Part shown: positions 26,176-35,998 of the stretch, piece by piece | Layout of the letters: each line of letters begins with the position of its first letter | Numbering within the stretch: position 1 is the first letter of the stretch | From: Phaeobacter sp. G2 | Lineage (GTDB): Bacteria; Pseudomonadota; Alphaproteobacteria; Rhodobacterales; Rhodobacteraceae | DNA: 64,000 nucleotides | Assembly (NCBI GenBank): GCA_025163595.1 | Contig: CP104100.1 | Span: 1,302,001-1,366,000, forward strand | Reading direction: 5' to 3' | Notes under the pieces: generated by a model | Database searches by the model: none | The model's input: the letters and a program-made list of their open reading frames with translations, nothing else | What the model was told of the DNA's origin: nothing | Translations under genes and position numbers: made by a program

Positions 26176-26258
26176 GGGGGGGGCTCCCGCGCCTGCAGAT
26201 GGGGCTTTGCCCCCTCTTGGCAGCCTTGGGCCCGGCGCTGGCTCTGACGCGCCAGCGC
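26176..26258. repeat. Composite intergenic hairpin repeat, copy 2
   Basis: GGGGGCTCCCGC begins the element, CTTGGGCCCGGCGC follows at 26225-26238, and a perfect hairpin has eight-base arms GCGCTGGC and GCCAGCGC at 26235-26242 and 26251-26258. It sits between the convergent WecG-like and GT2 genes. The stem differs from copy 1 (GCGCTGGC rather than GCGCCGCGC) but both arms have changed together, so the hairpin is kept. Confidence 0.7.
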
Positions 26259-26323
26259 TGCAGCGCATTGTTTTGTGCTCTGTGTTCAGTGGCAAATGCG
26301 GCAAGGGGCCGGGCGGTGCGAGC

Positions 26324-27295
26324 CTATTTATACTCCAATATTTTGCGGTTTTTTCCCCGCACGCGGTCCCAGGAGTATTCTGCCACGCCAGCGCATTCGG
26401 CAAATTTCCCCAGCAGCGAAAACCAGGCAGGCCGCAGTCCCATGCGCGGGCTCAGACGCAGCAGCTGCAGCGGATATAGTCCTGCAGCCACGAGGGCCCA
26501 AGGGGAGATCGCCACAGTGCCCAAGAGAAGAGCCAGCGGCAGCACCCCACCCCAGAGCAGGGCGCGGCGGGTTTCGGTGAGCCAGTGCCGCTCCGGTGAG
26601 GCCCCATGCAACGCGGCCCCCTGGGCAAAGGCATAGCCGGCCCGGCGGCTGCGATTCCACCATTGGCCAAACCGGGTCATCTGCGCATCATGCAGGGTCA
26701 TTTCCGCATCAATGCGCCAGATTTTCCAGCCCTTGCGGCGCAGACGCAGGCACATTTCGGGTTCTTCCCCTGCGATCAGATCGGCGCGATATCCGCCCAC
26801 TGCGCGCAGGGCCTCCAGCCGCATCAGCGCATCGCCGCCGCAGGCCTTGGCCTCACCTATGGGCGTGTTCCATTCCGCATCGCACAGTTGGTTGTAGATC
26901 GACGCCTCTGCAAAGCGCTCGCGACGGCGGCCACAGACCACGGCCACCTCTGGGTGCTGCTGCAAAAACGCGGCGGCCTGGGGGATCCAGTTGGCGTCCA
27001 CCTCGCAATCGCCATCAACCAGCTGCACAAACCCCTGTTCGCCCTGCAACCGGTCCAGCCCCGCATTGCGGGCACGGGCGGCAGTGAAGGGCAGCGACAT
27101 ATCCAGCGCCACCACCTCGACCCCCAGCGCCTGCGCCGCTTTGGTCGAACCATCGCTAGAGCCGCTGTCGACGTAGATCAGCCGGTGTATCTGCGGTTGC
27201 AGCGAGGCAAGGCAGACGAGCAGACGCGCGCCTTCGTTGCGTCCTATCACCACGGCGCTGATGTGAGGCGCGCTGTTCGGGGCGGACACCGTCAT
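26324..27295 (-). CDS. GT2-family glycosyltransferase with C-terminal membrane part
   Basis: A 323-residue GT-A enzyme: ISAVVIGRNEGARL at 12-25, VDSGSSDGST, the metal-binding DGD at 94-96 and the CGGDALMRLEALRAVGGY acceptor-site region. Residues 245-280 are hydrophobic (two short segments), suggesting inner-membrane attachment. It closes the polysaccharide locus on the right. It is preceded by a small open frame whose stop overlaps its ATG as TAATG. The sugar is unknown. Confidence 0.9.
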   Translation of the reverse strand: MTVSAPNSAPHISAVVIGRNEGARLLVCLASLQPQIHRLIYVDSGSSDGSTKAAQALGVEVVALDMSLPFTAARARNAGLDRLQGEQGFVQLVDGDCEVDANWIPQAAAFLQQHPEVAVVCGRRRERFAEASIYNQLCDAEWNTPIGEAKACGGDALMRLEALRAVGGYRADLIAGEEPEMCLRLRRKGWKIWRIDAEMTLHDAQMTRFGQWWNRSRRAGYAFAQGAALHGASPERHWLTETRRALLWGGVLPLALLLGTVAISPWALVAAGLYPLQLLRLSPRMGLRPAWFSLLGKFAECAGVAEYSWDRVRGKNRKILEYK

Positions 27296-27579
27296 TATGC
27301 GGCCCCTCTGTCATTGTGAGACCTGCCTGAGTGCGTGGCTACATAGGCGCTATATGCGGGGGGTGCCAGCCGTAGCCCGGTTGAGGCATGGGGATGAGGG
27401 GCGGGAGTGACGCCATCGCGCATCAGCGCGACCAGAACCACCTCATCGGCGGTGGCGATCCGCTGTTTTGGCCCATGCACATGGCGCTGAGAGGCCAAAA
27501 ACCGGGCGCGGTGCAGCGCAGAGTTGAGGTGTTTTGTGATACGGGCAGCGAAGGCGGGCTGCGGTGGGTGTTCACTCAT
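27295..27579 (-). CDS. Small hypothetical protein upstream of GT2
   Basis: A 94-residue frame, basic and histidine rich, with no membrane segment or recognised domain. Its stop overlaps the GT2 start codon by one base (TAATG), which would allow coupled translation. The segment HGPKQRIATADEVVLVALMRDG looks like ordered protein, whereas the rest is low in complexity. No Shine-Dalgarno sequence is seen before its ATG. It may be real or only leader sequence. Confidence 0.35.
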   Translation of the reverse strand: MSEHPPQPAFAARITKHLNSALHRARFLASQRHVHGPKQRIATADEVVLVALMRDGVTPAPHPHASTGLRLAPPAYSAYVATHSGRSHNDRGAA

Positions 27580-27728
27580 GCAATCTGTCCAGCGTGTCGG
27601 GGCTTTAGGGCCAGGTTAAGCGGCTGCTCCGGTTTGGAAAAGCATGTGCAGGCTTAACGAAGACATGTGTCGAAATTGCGCCGCCGGGGCGGAGCGCTGA
27701 TGGCGTGGGGTATGCGGGGGCCAGAAAA

Positions 27729-30700
27729 TCAGTAATCCCGCTTGAAGAACAGACCAAAACCGCTTTCGCCTTCGCTGTCGACAGTGCCGGTCACGGTGAC
27801 GGAATCTGTGAGGTCGATGTTGATGCTCAGCTCGCTGTCGCCCTCGGTGTTGACGTTGAAATCGGTATAGGCCTTTTCGCCGATATAGCCGCCCAGCCCC
27901 AACAGTCCCGAGCCAATATTGTCGAGCCCGACCTCGACGTTGTCAGCGCCGGTTGCGTCCCGCAGGCGGCTTTGGTTGCCCAGTCCGCGCCCGCTGAGAT
28001 CCAGCGCAGATTTGGCCAGGCGCGCCAGCGCCAGGGGGGACAGATCATCAATGTTGTCGCCAAACAACAGCAGCGCCAGGGCCTCTTCGCTGGGGCGCGG
28101 CGGGTCGGAGGTGACCTTGATTTGCGGCGCATCCAGGGGGCCTTCGATTTCCAGCGTTGCACTGCCAGTGGCGGTGCTGGCAGAGGAGCGGAACTCCAGA
28201 TGTGGTTTCAGATCCCCCAGCAGGGTAATGCGGCCTTCGTCCAGTTCCAGACGCCGCCCAAGGATGTCAAAGGTGCCACGTTTGAGGCTGATCTGCCCGG
28301 CAGGGGCCAGGGCTGCGGTGCTGCCGCGCAGCTGGATGCGGCCACCCAGTTCGGCATTGAGCCCACGGCCCCGGGCAAAGATGCGGTTTGGCGCGTCAAT
28401 CAACAGATCCAGGGCGATGTTGCTGCTGGATCCGGTGCTTGCGGTGGTTTGGATCAGGTCAGCGCGGGCGCGGGTCTGCCGAACCGGGCGCGATTCGCCG
28501 ATGTGACGGATTGGCGGGATGGGCGCCGCCGAGATTGCCCCCCCGGCGGTGTTGAGGTTGATATTGCTTTCGCCAATATCAATCCGACCGCTCAAACGGC
28601 TGTTGCCCGCCAGCGGACCGGCAAAGGACAGCGCGCCGTCCAGCAGGGTTTCATAGCTCAGATGATCAGTCAGCGTGACATCCGATACGGCAATCTTGAG
28701 CGCAGCATCAAACGGGGGTGTCAGAGCTATGGGTCCGGTCAGGCGCAGGCTGCCGCCATCCCGGGGGCGGGCCGAAACCTGCAACTGCGCGCCAGCGTTC
28801 TGCAGCGTGACCGTTGCGTTGATAGCGTCGAGCCGCTGGGCCGCAGCAGGCAGTGCCATTGCGGCGCCACGGGTGGTGATGCTGCCGCTCAGGGCCGCGA
28901 GCGTGGGCGCGCCTTTTAGTGCCAGATCAAAGGCGGCGGTGCCGCTCAGCAGATTGGGGGTGATAAAGGGGTTGGCGCCTTCCAGCCGGGCCTGACCTGT
29001 GGCGGTGATATCGGCCAGCCCGCTGCTTTCGTCAAAGCTGCCGGCAAGGCGCGCCTCAGCCCCCGAAGGCGCCTTGGCATCACTGGTGATCTGCCAGCGG
29101 CCATCACGGCGTCGCGCCTCTCCTGTCGCGCTGAGCCTGCCCGGCAGTTCGGGAACAAAGCGCTGCATTTCTTCCAGTGAGGCCTCAAAGGTGACATCCG
29201 CCGCGCCGTCCAGCTGGGCACGGCCCTGGAGCTGGGCAAAGGAGGCATGTGGCCCCTTGAGCTGGAGCTGCCCCGACAGGCTGTCGCCGCTTCGGGTCAG
29301 GTCGCCCTCCAGGGTCAGCGCCCCGGAAACCTGCGGCACCAGTAGATTGAGATCCTTGAGGCCCGCCTGCAGATGCAGGCTGCCGGCGCGACTGTCCAGG
29401 GTGCCGCTGGCCTCGGCTGAGATTTGCCCGCTCAGCAGTGTGAACTGTTTGATCTCCAGCCCAGCGGTATCGCGCCCGCCCTTGAAGGTCAGCGCCAGAG
29501 TGCCCTCTGTCAGCTGATCAAGAACGTCAATCCCGGCAGAAACGCCCTGGCCCTGTAGCGCCATATCGGCCTCAAAGGCGCCGGAAAGCGGCGTGAGCGC
29601 GCCTTGGATCTGGCCTTGCACGGCGCCCGACAGGGGCTGGCCTGCCAGAGCAGAAAACCGCTGCAGGTTGCCGGCACCGACGCGCAGATCACCAGTGACC
29701 TGCAGGCCGCTTTCCAGCCCCGCAAAGCCCAGGTCTCCGCTGGCCTGATAGTCCTGCCCCTGCAGCAGTAGCTCATGCAGCGAAAATGCCGCCGCGCCCT
29801 GGGTGGTCAGATGGCTGGACAGAGAAACCTCGCGCCCCACTGCGGCGGCCAAGGCTGGATCGCGCAGTTTCAGACCCTGCAATTCTGCGGTGACATCCCC
29901 GTCGAGCTGCTGTGCGCCGCTGTCATCCAGTGACAGCCGCCCCTGGGCCGTAATCAGCGCGGTTTCGATCAGCGCCTCAGGATGGCTGAGCTGGGTCAAC
30001 TCGGCGCTCAGAGACCAGGGGCCGTCGCTGGTTTTCTGCGCCAGGATTTCTGTGCCAGCCAGGGTGGTATCGGCGCCGGGCAAGGGCAGGAGCACCGCAG
30101 CCTGCCCTGGGGGCGGGGTGATTGCAGCGCGAATATTGGCGGTGTCCAGCTGTCCCGCGGGGGTCATGGCCAGTGCCCCGCTGAGCCGCAGGGCCTGGCT
30201 GCGCAGGGCAAAACTGTCCAGCACCAGCCCGGCTGTGGAGGTGCTACTGCCCCGCAGAGCCAGTTGCAGGTCCGGCCCAAAGAAGGGGCGATAGTCCGGC
30301 AGCAGCAAGGCATCGATATCGCCGCCAAGATCGGCGGTGAAGCCAATGCCAGCCGCTGCAGTGGTGGCGCCAGCGTCGGGGGTTCCGGTGGCACCTGTCC
30401 CGGCTTCGGGTGGCGCGGCCAGAGCCGTCAGTTCAATCTGGCCCGCCAGTCTGTTGCTGCCGTTGGAGGACAGGGCAATCTGGGCGGTGAAATCTTCGAC
30501 CGGGCCGCTGCCTTTTATATCGAGCTGCAGGCTGGGGGCCGCAGGCAGCGCCAAGGCGGTGGAGATCAAGCCGCCCGAGGCTTCTTGGAGCGCCAGATCA
30601 AGGGTGATCTGGCGGCTGTCCTTGGCATATCCGGCCTCAAGGCTCAGCCGGTCGCCGGGTTTGTCGAGCCGATTCACCTCGAGCTGGGTTGTCAGACTGC

Positions 30701-31244
30701 CCTCGGCCAGTTTCAGCCCGCCCTGCAGGTTGAGGCTGGCAGCAAAGCCAAACAGCGTCTCATCCAGCAGGATGCGGGCGACGCTGATCTCTCCCAGCTC
30801 AATCGCGACCGGCAGGTCCGGCAATTGAAAGGGCGTGGCCTCGGGGCTGGGCAGGCTGGGATCCGGCGGCAGCGGCTTTGGTTGCCGCAGCACGGCAATT
30901 TCCGCAGCCTTCAGGTGATTGATCGACAAATTGCCACGCAGCAGGGCCAGCCGGTTCCAGTCCAGCTCAGCGCCGCGCAGCCGCAGCCAGACGCCCTCGG
31001 TATCGGCGACGGTGATTTCGTCGATCACCGCCTGCGAGGAAAAGGCACCGTTCAGCCCGGTTACGGTGATGTATTGGTTGTCTGCGGACAGGTTTTCTTC
31101 GAGGAAGCTTTCGAGATAGCTGGGCTCAGGCTCAGGCGGGGTTTCGGGCGTGGTGTCCTGCGCTGCCAGTGGCGAGACTAAGGGCAGGGTGAGCGCAGAG
31201 CTGGCCAGCAGAGCGGCGGGAAACAGAACCGAAACGCGCATCAA
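27729..31244 (-). CDS. tamB: TamB, translocation and assembly module inner component
   Basis: A 1171-residue protein with an N-terminal signal or anchor segment (about 4-28), a long beta-rich periplasmic body of repeating strands typical of bridge-like lipid-transfer proteins, and the conserved C-terminal TamB domain (SRLSGRIDIGESNINL onward, with the GxGLxAELGGRIQLRG region and the closing VTVTGTVDSEGESGFGLFFKRDY). It spans the periplasm and works with TamA in inserting outer-membrane proteins and moving phospholipid. It overlaps tamA by 4 bases. Full length and ordinary for the Rhodobacterales. Confidence 0.93.
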   Translation of the reverse strand: MMRVSVLFPAALLASSALTLPLVSPLAAQDTTPETPPEPEPSYLESFLEENLSADNQYITVTGLNGAFSSQAVIDEITVADTEGVWLRLRGAELDWNRLALLRGNLSINHLKAAEIAVLRQPKPLPPDPSLPSPEATPFQLPDLPVAIELGEISVARILLDETLFGFAASLNLQGGLKLAEGSLTTQLEVNRLDKPGDRLSLEAGYAKDSRQITLDLALQEASGGLISTALALPAAPSLQLDIKGSGPVEDFTAQIALSSNGSNRLAGQIELTALAAPPEAGTGATGTPDAGATTAAAGIGFTADLGGDIDALLLPDYRPFFGPDLQLALRGSSTSTAGLVLDSFALRSQALRLSGALAMTPAGQLDTANIRAAITPPPGQAAVLLPLPGADTTLAGTEILAQKTSDGPWSLSAELTQLSHPEALIETALITAQGRLSLDDSGAQQLDGDVTAELQGLKLRDPALAAAVGREVSLSSHLTTQGAAAFSLHELLLQGQDYQASGDLGFAGLESGLQVTGDLRVGAGNLQRFSALAGQPLSGAVQGQIQGALTPLSGAFEADMALQGQGVSAGIDVLDQLTEGTLALTFKGGRDTAGLEIKQFTLLSGQISAEASGTLDSRAGSLHLQAGLKDLNLLVPQVSGALTLEGDLTRSGDSLSGQLQLKGPHASFAQLQGRAQLDGAADVTFEASLEEMQRFVPELPGRLSATGEARRRDGRWQITSDAKAPSGAEARLAGSFDESSGLADITATGQARLEGANPFITPNLLSGTAAFDLALKGAPTLAALSGSITTRGAAMALPAAAQRLDAINATVTLQNAGAQLQVSARPRDGGSLRLTGPIALTPPFDAALKIAVSDVTLTDHLSYETLLDGALSFAGPLAGNSRLSGRIDIGESNINLNTAGGAISAAPIPPIRHIGESRPVRQTRARADLIQTTASTGSSSNIALDLLIDAPNRIFARGRGLNAELGGRIQLRGSTAALAPAGQISLKRGTFDILGRRLELDEGRITLLGDLKPHLEFRSSASTATGSATLEIEGPLDAPQIKVTSDPPRPSEEALALLLFGDNIDDLSPLALARLAKSALDLSGRGLGNQSRLRDATGADNVEVGLDNIGSGLLGLGGYIGEKAYTDFNVNTEGDSELSINIDLTDSVTVTGTVDSEGESGFGLFFKRDY

Positions 31245-33070
31245 AAAGCCTGCCCTATACCGATGTAGAATTGCAATCCATCCTCGGTGCCGCCATCCAC
31301 CGGATAGGCAAAATCCACCCGCAGCGGCCCGATCCCGGCCACATCATAGCGCAGGCCAAACCCGGCGCCGGAATGGCTTTGCGAGGTGCTGGAGACAAAG
31401 GCATCGCTGTCCACATAGCCAATGTCAAAAAAGCCAACCAGCGAGAGCTTGTCGGTGATCTTGCCGCGCAATTCGCCCGAAAGCGCCAGATAGCCACGGC
31501 CCCCGGCGGAATTGGCACCCACAGGCACGCCCAGAGATTGGTATTCATGGCCGCGCACCGATCCGGCGCCGCCGGAGAAAAACAGCAATGTCGGGGAGGT
31601 ATTGCCCAGCGAGGGGCCAATCACCGATCCCAGCTGGGCGCGCCCGGCAAGAACCAGACGATCACTGCCGCCCAGCCCGTGATAGATCCGCCCATCGAGC
31701 TTGATCTGCAGGCCATCGTCGGTGCCGTCTATACCCAGAAAAGGGGTGAGGCGGGCATTGATGAAATAGCCGCTGGTGGCATTCACCCGGCTGTTGCGCC
31801 GGTCATATTCCGCCCGCAAAAAACCGGCGACATATTTAAAGCGCCGTTTGCCAAAGGCATCCTCGGCCAGGATGGTGTTAAAGCCAAAGCCCGCTTCGGC
31901 AAACAGCTGATCGGAATAGACCCGGCGCAGACCAATACCGCCCCGGGCTTGGGTCGCGGTATAATGTTCTTCGTCCAGCCGTTCGGCCTCAATGAGGTAG
32001 AACAGATTGTCATCTGGCCCCAGCGTCGCGGGTTGGTCCAGTCGCAGGGCAATGCGCCCGTCAATGTCATTACTGCCCCCCAGCCCGCTGAGCCGGGTCT
32101 CAAAGCGCAGTTTTTCCGCGCCGCCAAACAGATTGCGGTGCATCCAGCTGGTGGTGATCTCGATCCCGTCAGAGGAGCTGAGCTGGGCCCCAAAGGTCAG
32201 CCGCCGCGGCGGCATGTCCTCGACCGTGGCGATATAATCAAGCGTTCCGTCCGGGTTAGGCTGGTCTTTGGGGCGCAGGGTGACCGAGGAAAAGGCACCG
32301 GTACGGCGCAGGCGGGTGGCGGATTTGGCCACAAGATCCGGGTGGTAGACCGCGCCGGTTGGCAGGCCCGCGATGCGCTGGACTGCCTCGGTGCGCACGG
32401 CGCTGGGGGTGGCCAGACGCAGCGTGCCAAACCGCAATTTTGCCCCAGGGGCCATGGTCAGGCGGGCGTCCAGCGTATTGGCGCGATGGTTGGCGGTGAT
32501 CGCCTGATGTGCCAGACGGGCCTTTGGGTGGCCAGCCCTGCGCCAGGCCAACAGCCCGGCGGCGCCGGCATCGCGCAGCACCCCGGTGGTGGCGGGTTGA
32601 CCGACGGCAAAACCGGCAGGGCGCTGCATATCGCTGTTGCTGGGCCAGGGGGTGATTTCGGCGCGGGAAAAGCGAAAGCTTGGGCCGGGGATCACGGTAA
32701 TGCGCACCTGATTGATCTGGCGCGGCGCGTTCAGTGGCTCAATGCGGGCGGCCTCTTGCCCGTCGAGCCGGATGGTGACCTGCGGCGCAAAATGCCCGGC
32801 GTCATACAGCACCTGCACCAAAGTGCGATAGTCCGACAGGGCGGCGGCCAGCAGTTCCTGCGCATCAATCTGCGGATCGGCTCCCAGAACGCTGGAGGCC
32901 CCTTGCAACCGCTGAGTCAGCGCCTCTGAGGCGCCGGGCGCCGCCAGCTGGACTTCGGCACTGATGCCCGCAGTGGGCACAAAGGGGGCGGTCAAACACA
33001 GGCCCAAAGCGGCTGCGCGCAGGACCCTTTGCGGGGCAGAGCGCAGGGGCAATTTGAAAAACATGGGCAC
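31241..33070 (-). CDS. tamA: TamA, Omp85-family outer-membrane protein
   Basis: A 609-residue Omp85 protein with an N-terminal signal peptide (to about residue 38, ending near GISAEV), POTRA domains (about 75-270) and a C-terminal 16-strand barrel. The barrel carries the VRGHEYQSLG motif of loop 6 and ends in a phenylalanine (QFYIGIGQAF), the usual terminal signal for outer-membrane insertion. With TamB it forms the TAM complex. The operon order tamA-tamB and the 4-base overlap are normal. Confidence 0.94.
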   Translation of the reverse strand: MPMFFKLPLRSAPQRVLRAAALGLCLTAPFVPTAGISAEVQLAAPGASEALTQRLQGASSVLGADPQIDAQELLAAALSDYRTLVQVLYDAGHFAPQVTIRLDGQEAARIEPLNAPRQINQVRITVIPGPSFRFSRAEITPWPSNSDMQRPAGFAVGQPATTGVLRDAGAAGLLAWRRAGHPKARLAHQAITANHRANTLDARLTMAPGAKLRFGTLRLATPSAVRTEAVQRIAGLPTGAVYHPDLVAKSATRLRRTGAFSSVTLRPKDQPNPDGTLDYIATVEDMPPRRLTFGAQLSSSDGIEITTSWMHRNLFGGAEKLRFETRLSGLGGSNDIDGRIALRLDQPATLGPDDNLFYLIEAERLDEEHYTATQARGGIGLRRVYSDQLFAEAGFGFNTILAEDAFGKRRFKYVAGFLRAEYDRRNSRVNATSGYFINARLTPFLGIDGTDDGLQIKLDGRIYHGLGGSDRLVLAGRAQLGSVIGPSLGNTSPTLLFFSGGAGSVRGHEYQSLGVPVGANSAGGRGYLALSGELRGKITDKLSLVGFFDIGYVDSDAFVSSTSQSHSGAGFGLRYDVAGIGPLRVDFAYPVDGGTEDGLQFYIGIGQAF

Positions 33071-33321
33071 TCCGGGCAGCGTGCAGGAATTGGGCGCAGA
33101 CAGAACGATCCCGGGTACGTGGCAACAGGCAGGGCCGCCACTCAGGATGTCTTGGTGACCCTAGCACAGAGCAGCGTGAGGTAAAGTAGTCCCAAGAGGG
33201 ATTTGAGCAGAGTTTGGCATCGCGGGCAGGAAGCCGCGCAAGTTGACCTGTAGCGCGCAGTGCAAGCTCATCTGAAAGCCAGGCTGCAGGCAGGTGAAAG
33301 CCGCGCTACATGGGGGCGTTG

Positions 33322-34554
33322 CTACATGCGGGCGTTCTTGAACCAGCGGCGAATGGCGGCGCGATCCTCTGGCTCCATAAAGGTGACATTGGCCGGGGGC
33401 ATGGCATCGGTCATGCCGGCATGCAGAAACACCGCCTTGGCCTGGCGGGCCAGATCGGCTTCGGTTTCCAGCAAAACCGCCTTGGGGGCGGTGCGAATGC
33501 CATCCCAGAAGGGCTCGCGGGCGTGGCACATGCTGCACCGGCCCAGAACGATCTCATGGACCTCTTCAAAGCCATCGGCCTGTGCCATGATCAGCGCGGT
33601 GCCGGTCAGTGCGGCGCTGTCCTCATCGGCCTCGCCCTCCTGTTCCAGACCCAGGGTGGACAGGATAATCACCCCCAGGAACAGCAACGCTGTGGCCAGC
33701 CAGGTCCAGGTGGGATTGCCTGTGCCTGCATGTTTGGTGTTGAAATAATGCCGGATGGTCACCCCCATCAGGAACACCAAGGCCGCGATCAGCCAGTTGT
33801 ACTCAGAGGCAAAGGCCAGCGGGTAGTGGTTCGACAGCATCAGGAAAATCACCGGCAGGGTGAGATAGTTGTTATGGGTCGAGCGCAGCTTGGCGATCTT
33901 GCCATATTTGGCGTCCGGGGTGCGCCCTGCCTGCAAATCCGCCACCACAATGCGCTGGTTTGGCATGATGATGAAAAACACATTGGCGGTCATGATGGTG
34001 GCGGTAAAGGCCCCGAGGTGCAGCATCATAGCGCGGCCGGTAAAGACCTGGTTGAGCCCATAGCCCATCACCACCAGCAGGCCAAACAGCAGTACCATCA
34101 ACAGGGTGGGGCGCTCGGACAGGCCGGATTTGCACAGGCGATCATAGATCAGCCAGCCAATCGACAGCGATGCCGCCGAGATGGCAATGCCCTGCCACAG
34201 GGTCAGCTCTGCCTTGGCCTGATCAATCAGATAGAGCTCGCCGCCCACCCAATAGACCACCATCAACAAGGCAAAGCCCGACAGCCAGGTGGTGTAGCTT
34301 TCCCATTTGAACCAGATCAGATGCTCCGGCATCTCGGCCGGGGCCACCAGAAATTTGCGGATGTGGTAAAATCCGCCGCCGTGCACCTGCCATTCCTCGC
34401 CATGGGCGCCAACCGGCAGATTGGGCGCCTTGCGCAGGCCCAGATCCAGGGCGATGAAATAGAAAGAAGAGCCAATCCAGGCCATTGCGGTGATTACATG
34501 CAGCCAGCGAATGGCAAAGCCCAGCCAATCCCACATCATCAGAATTTCATACAT
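33322..34554 (-). CDS. puuD: Membrane urate hydroxylase with cytochrome c domain
   Basis: PuuD oxidises urate to 5-hydroxyisourate and passes electrons to a c-type cytochrome, the first step of the cofactor-free urate pathway. The 410-residue protein has about eight membrane segments with conserved histidines (RWLHVITAMAWIGSSFY at 16-32, the STHNNYLTLPV region) and a C-terminal haem-binding CSMCH (C340, C343, H344) with a later MPP that fits the axial methionine. It diverges from a LysR-type regulator and precedes a cluster of further urate genes. 250 bases separate it from tamA; no gene is seen in that gap. Confidence 0.93.
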   Translation of the reverse strand: MYEILMMWDWLGFAIRWLHVITAMAWIGSSFYFIALDLGLRKAPNLPVGAHGEEWQVHGGGFYHIRKFLVAPAEMPEHLIWFKWESYTTWLSGFALLMVVYWVGGELYLIDQAKAELTLWQGIAISAASLSIGWLIYDRLCKSGLSERPTLLMVLLFGLLVVMGYGLNQVFTGRAMMLHLGAFTATIMTANVFFIIMPNQRIVVADLQAGRTPDAKYGKIAKLRSTHNNYLTLPVIFLMLSNHYPLAFASEYNWLIAALVFLMGVTIRHYFNTKHAGTGNPTWTWLATALLFLGVIILSTLGLEQEGEADEDSAALTGTALIMAQADGFEEVHEIVLGRCSMCHAREPFWDGIRTAPKAVLLETEADLARQAKAVFLHAGMTDAMPPANVTFMEPEDRAAIRRWFKNARM

Positions 34555-34746
34555 GCCCGTGCCCTCATATGGTCTGTGTGGTGTCGTCTTTGTGCAGCGT
34601 TGAGATTTGTTCAGGAGGTTCCATAGATTTCCCTAAGGTTTCCTCCGTGGCCACCCTAGGCAAGCGCATCTTTATTCGGTATTCCAGTAAACTTCCAAGC
34701 TGTATCAAAAAAACAAGAAGAATGCCGTGAGGCAATCGGAGGCGCC

Positions 34747-35691
34747 ATGTCTTATCTCGATAATATCCGAACCTTTGTGCGTGTCTATGAGCTGGGCTCG
34801 ATGTCGGCGGCGGGGCGGGATCTGCGGGTTTCTCCGGCGGTGACCTCGGCGCGGATTTCGCAGCTGGAGGATTACCTGGGGGTGCGCCTGTTCCAGCGCA
34901 CCACCCGAAATCTGACCGCAACCGAACAGGGCCAGGCGTTTTATTCCGGCGCGGTTTCGGTGCTGGAGGCAGTGGATCAGGCCGAGGCCCAGGTGATGCA
35001 TCTGACGGATACGCCGCGCGGCACCCTGTTTGTGGCGGCTCCCCTGGGGGCGGGCCGGCGGCTGGTGGCGCCGGAGGTGCCAGCCTTTCTGGCAGAATAC
35101 CCAGAGATCAACATGCGCCTGCGGCTGTCAGACCGGACGGTGGATCTGACCACCGAAGGGCTGGATCTGGCGTTTTTCCTGGGGCAACCGGAGGACAGCA
35201 ATCTGCGCATTCGAAAGATTGCTGACTGCCAGCGGGTGCTCTGTGCGGCGCCGGATTATCTTGCCCGCCACGGCACACCTGAGCGGGGCGAGGATCTGGT
35301 TGGCGGGGCGCATAATTGTTTGAACCTGCGCTATCCTGGCGCCAGCGAGTTTCAGTGGATGTTGCAAAGTGAAGACGGGCCGAAACGTTTTGCGGTTTCC
35401 GGGCGCTATGAATGTGACGATGGCGATGTGCTGATAGACTGGGCCCTGGCCGGGGAAGGCATTGCCCTCAAGCCGGTGTTTGAGGTGGCGGAGCATTTGA
35501 TCTCGGGGGCGCTGGTGGCGGTGGCGAAGCAGAGCCCGCCGGTGCCGGTGCAGATGGCCTGTCTTTATACCCACCGTCGTCACCAGGACCCAAAGACGCG
35601 GTTGTTTATGGATTTTATGACCCAACGCATGGGCGCCTCGGTGCGCGCCGCCGAGGCATCTGTTGCCGTTTGCGCGCCAGGCGAAAACTAA
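34747..35691 (+). CDS. LysR-family regulator of the urate cluster (inferred)
   Basis: A 314-residue LysR-type regulator: an N-terminal winged helix (SMSAAGRDLRVSPAVTSARISQLEDYLGVRLFQRTTR, about 18-54) and a periplasmic-binding-like effector domain from about 90. It is transcribed away from puuD across a 192-base gap, the classical arrangement of a LysR protein controlling the neighbouring operon. I infer urate or an intermediate as effector. The last 20 residues are a loose tail. The third hairpin repeat follows it. Confidence 0.85.
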   Translation: MSYLDNIRTFVRVYELGSMSAAGRDLRVSPAVTSARISQLEDYLGVRLFQRTTRNLTATEQGQAFYSGAVSVLEAVDQAEAQVMHLTDTPRGTLFVAAPLGAGRRLVAPEVPAFLAEYPEINMRLRLSDRTVDLTTEGLDLAFFLGQPEDSNLRIRKIADCQRVLCAAPDYLARHGTPERGEDLVGGAHNCLNLRYPGASEFQWMLQSEDGPKRFAVSGRYECDDGDVLIDWALAGEGIALKPVFEVAEHLISGALVAVAKQSPPVPVQMACLYTHRRHQDPKTRLFMDFMTQRMGASVRAAEASVAVCAPGEN

Positions 35692-35699
35692 TGTCGCGA

Positions 35700-35961
35700 G
35701 GCCAAAAGGGAAGCTCTCGCCTGTGAAGTAAAAGGGGGCTCCCGCTCAGCTTTGTTAAGGGGGGCTCCCGCCCCCGGTGACATGCCCTGACGGGCCCGTC
35801 CCGGTCTTGGGCCCGGCGCCGCTGTCGCGGCGCAGAAAGAAAAACTGCTGAGAAGCGCTTCAGGAGGCAGTCTGCCTCTGAAGACGCCCTGTCGAGTTTA
35901 AACCTGTCCTGCCCGCCTCAAGGGCAAGCCGGGCATAGCCCGGCGGCTGCGCCGCCCTTGA
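35700..35961. repeat. Composite intergenic hairpin repeat, copy 3 (long form)
   Basis: The element starts GCCAAAAGGGAAGCTC and repeats GGGGGCTCCCGC twice (35734 and about 35759). It then has CTTGGGCCCGGCGC at 35806-35819 and a hairpin with arms GCGCCGC and GCGGCGC (35816-35833). A second stem with one bulge follows at 35858-35883 (CTTCAG...CTGAAG), and a third where TCAAGGGC (35918-35925) pairs GCCCTTGA (35954-35961). It fills the gap between the convergent LysR and uraH genes and there is no gene in it. Confidence 0.72.
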
Positions 35962-35998
35962 CCCGGTCAAAACAGAGGGTCGGGGCAAAGTGCGTGGG

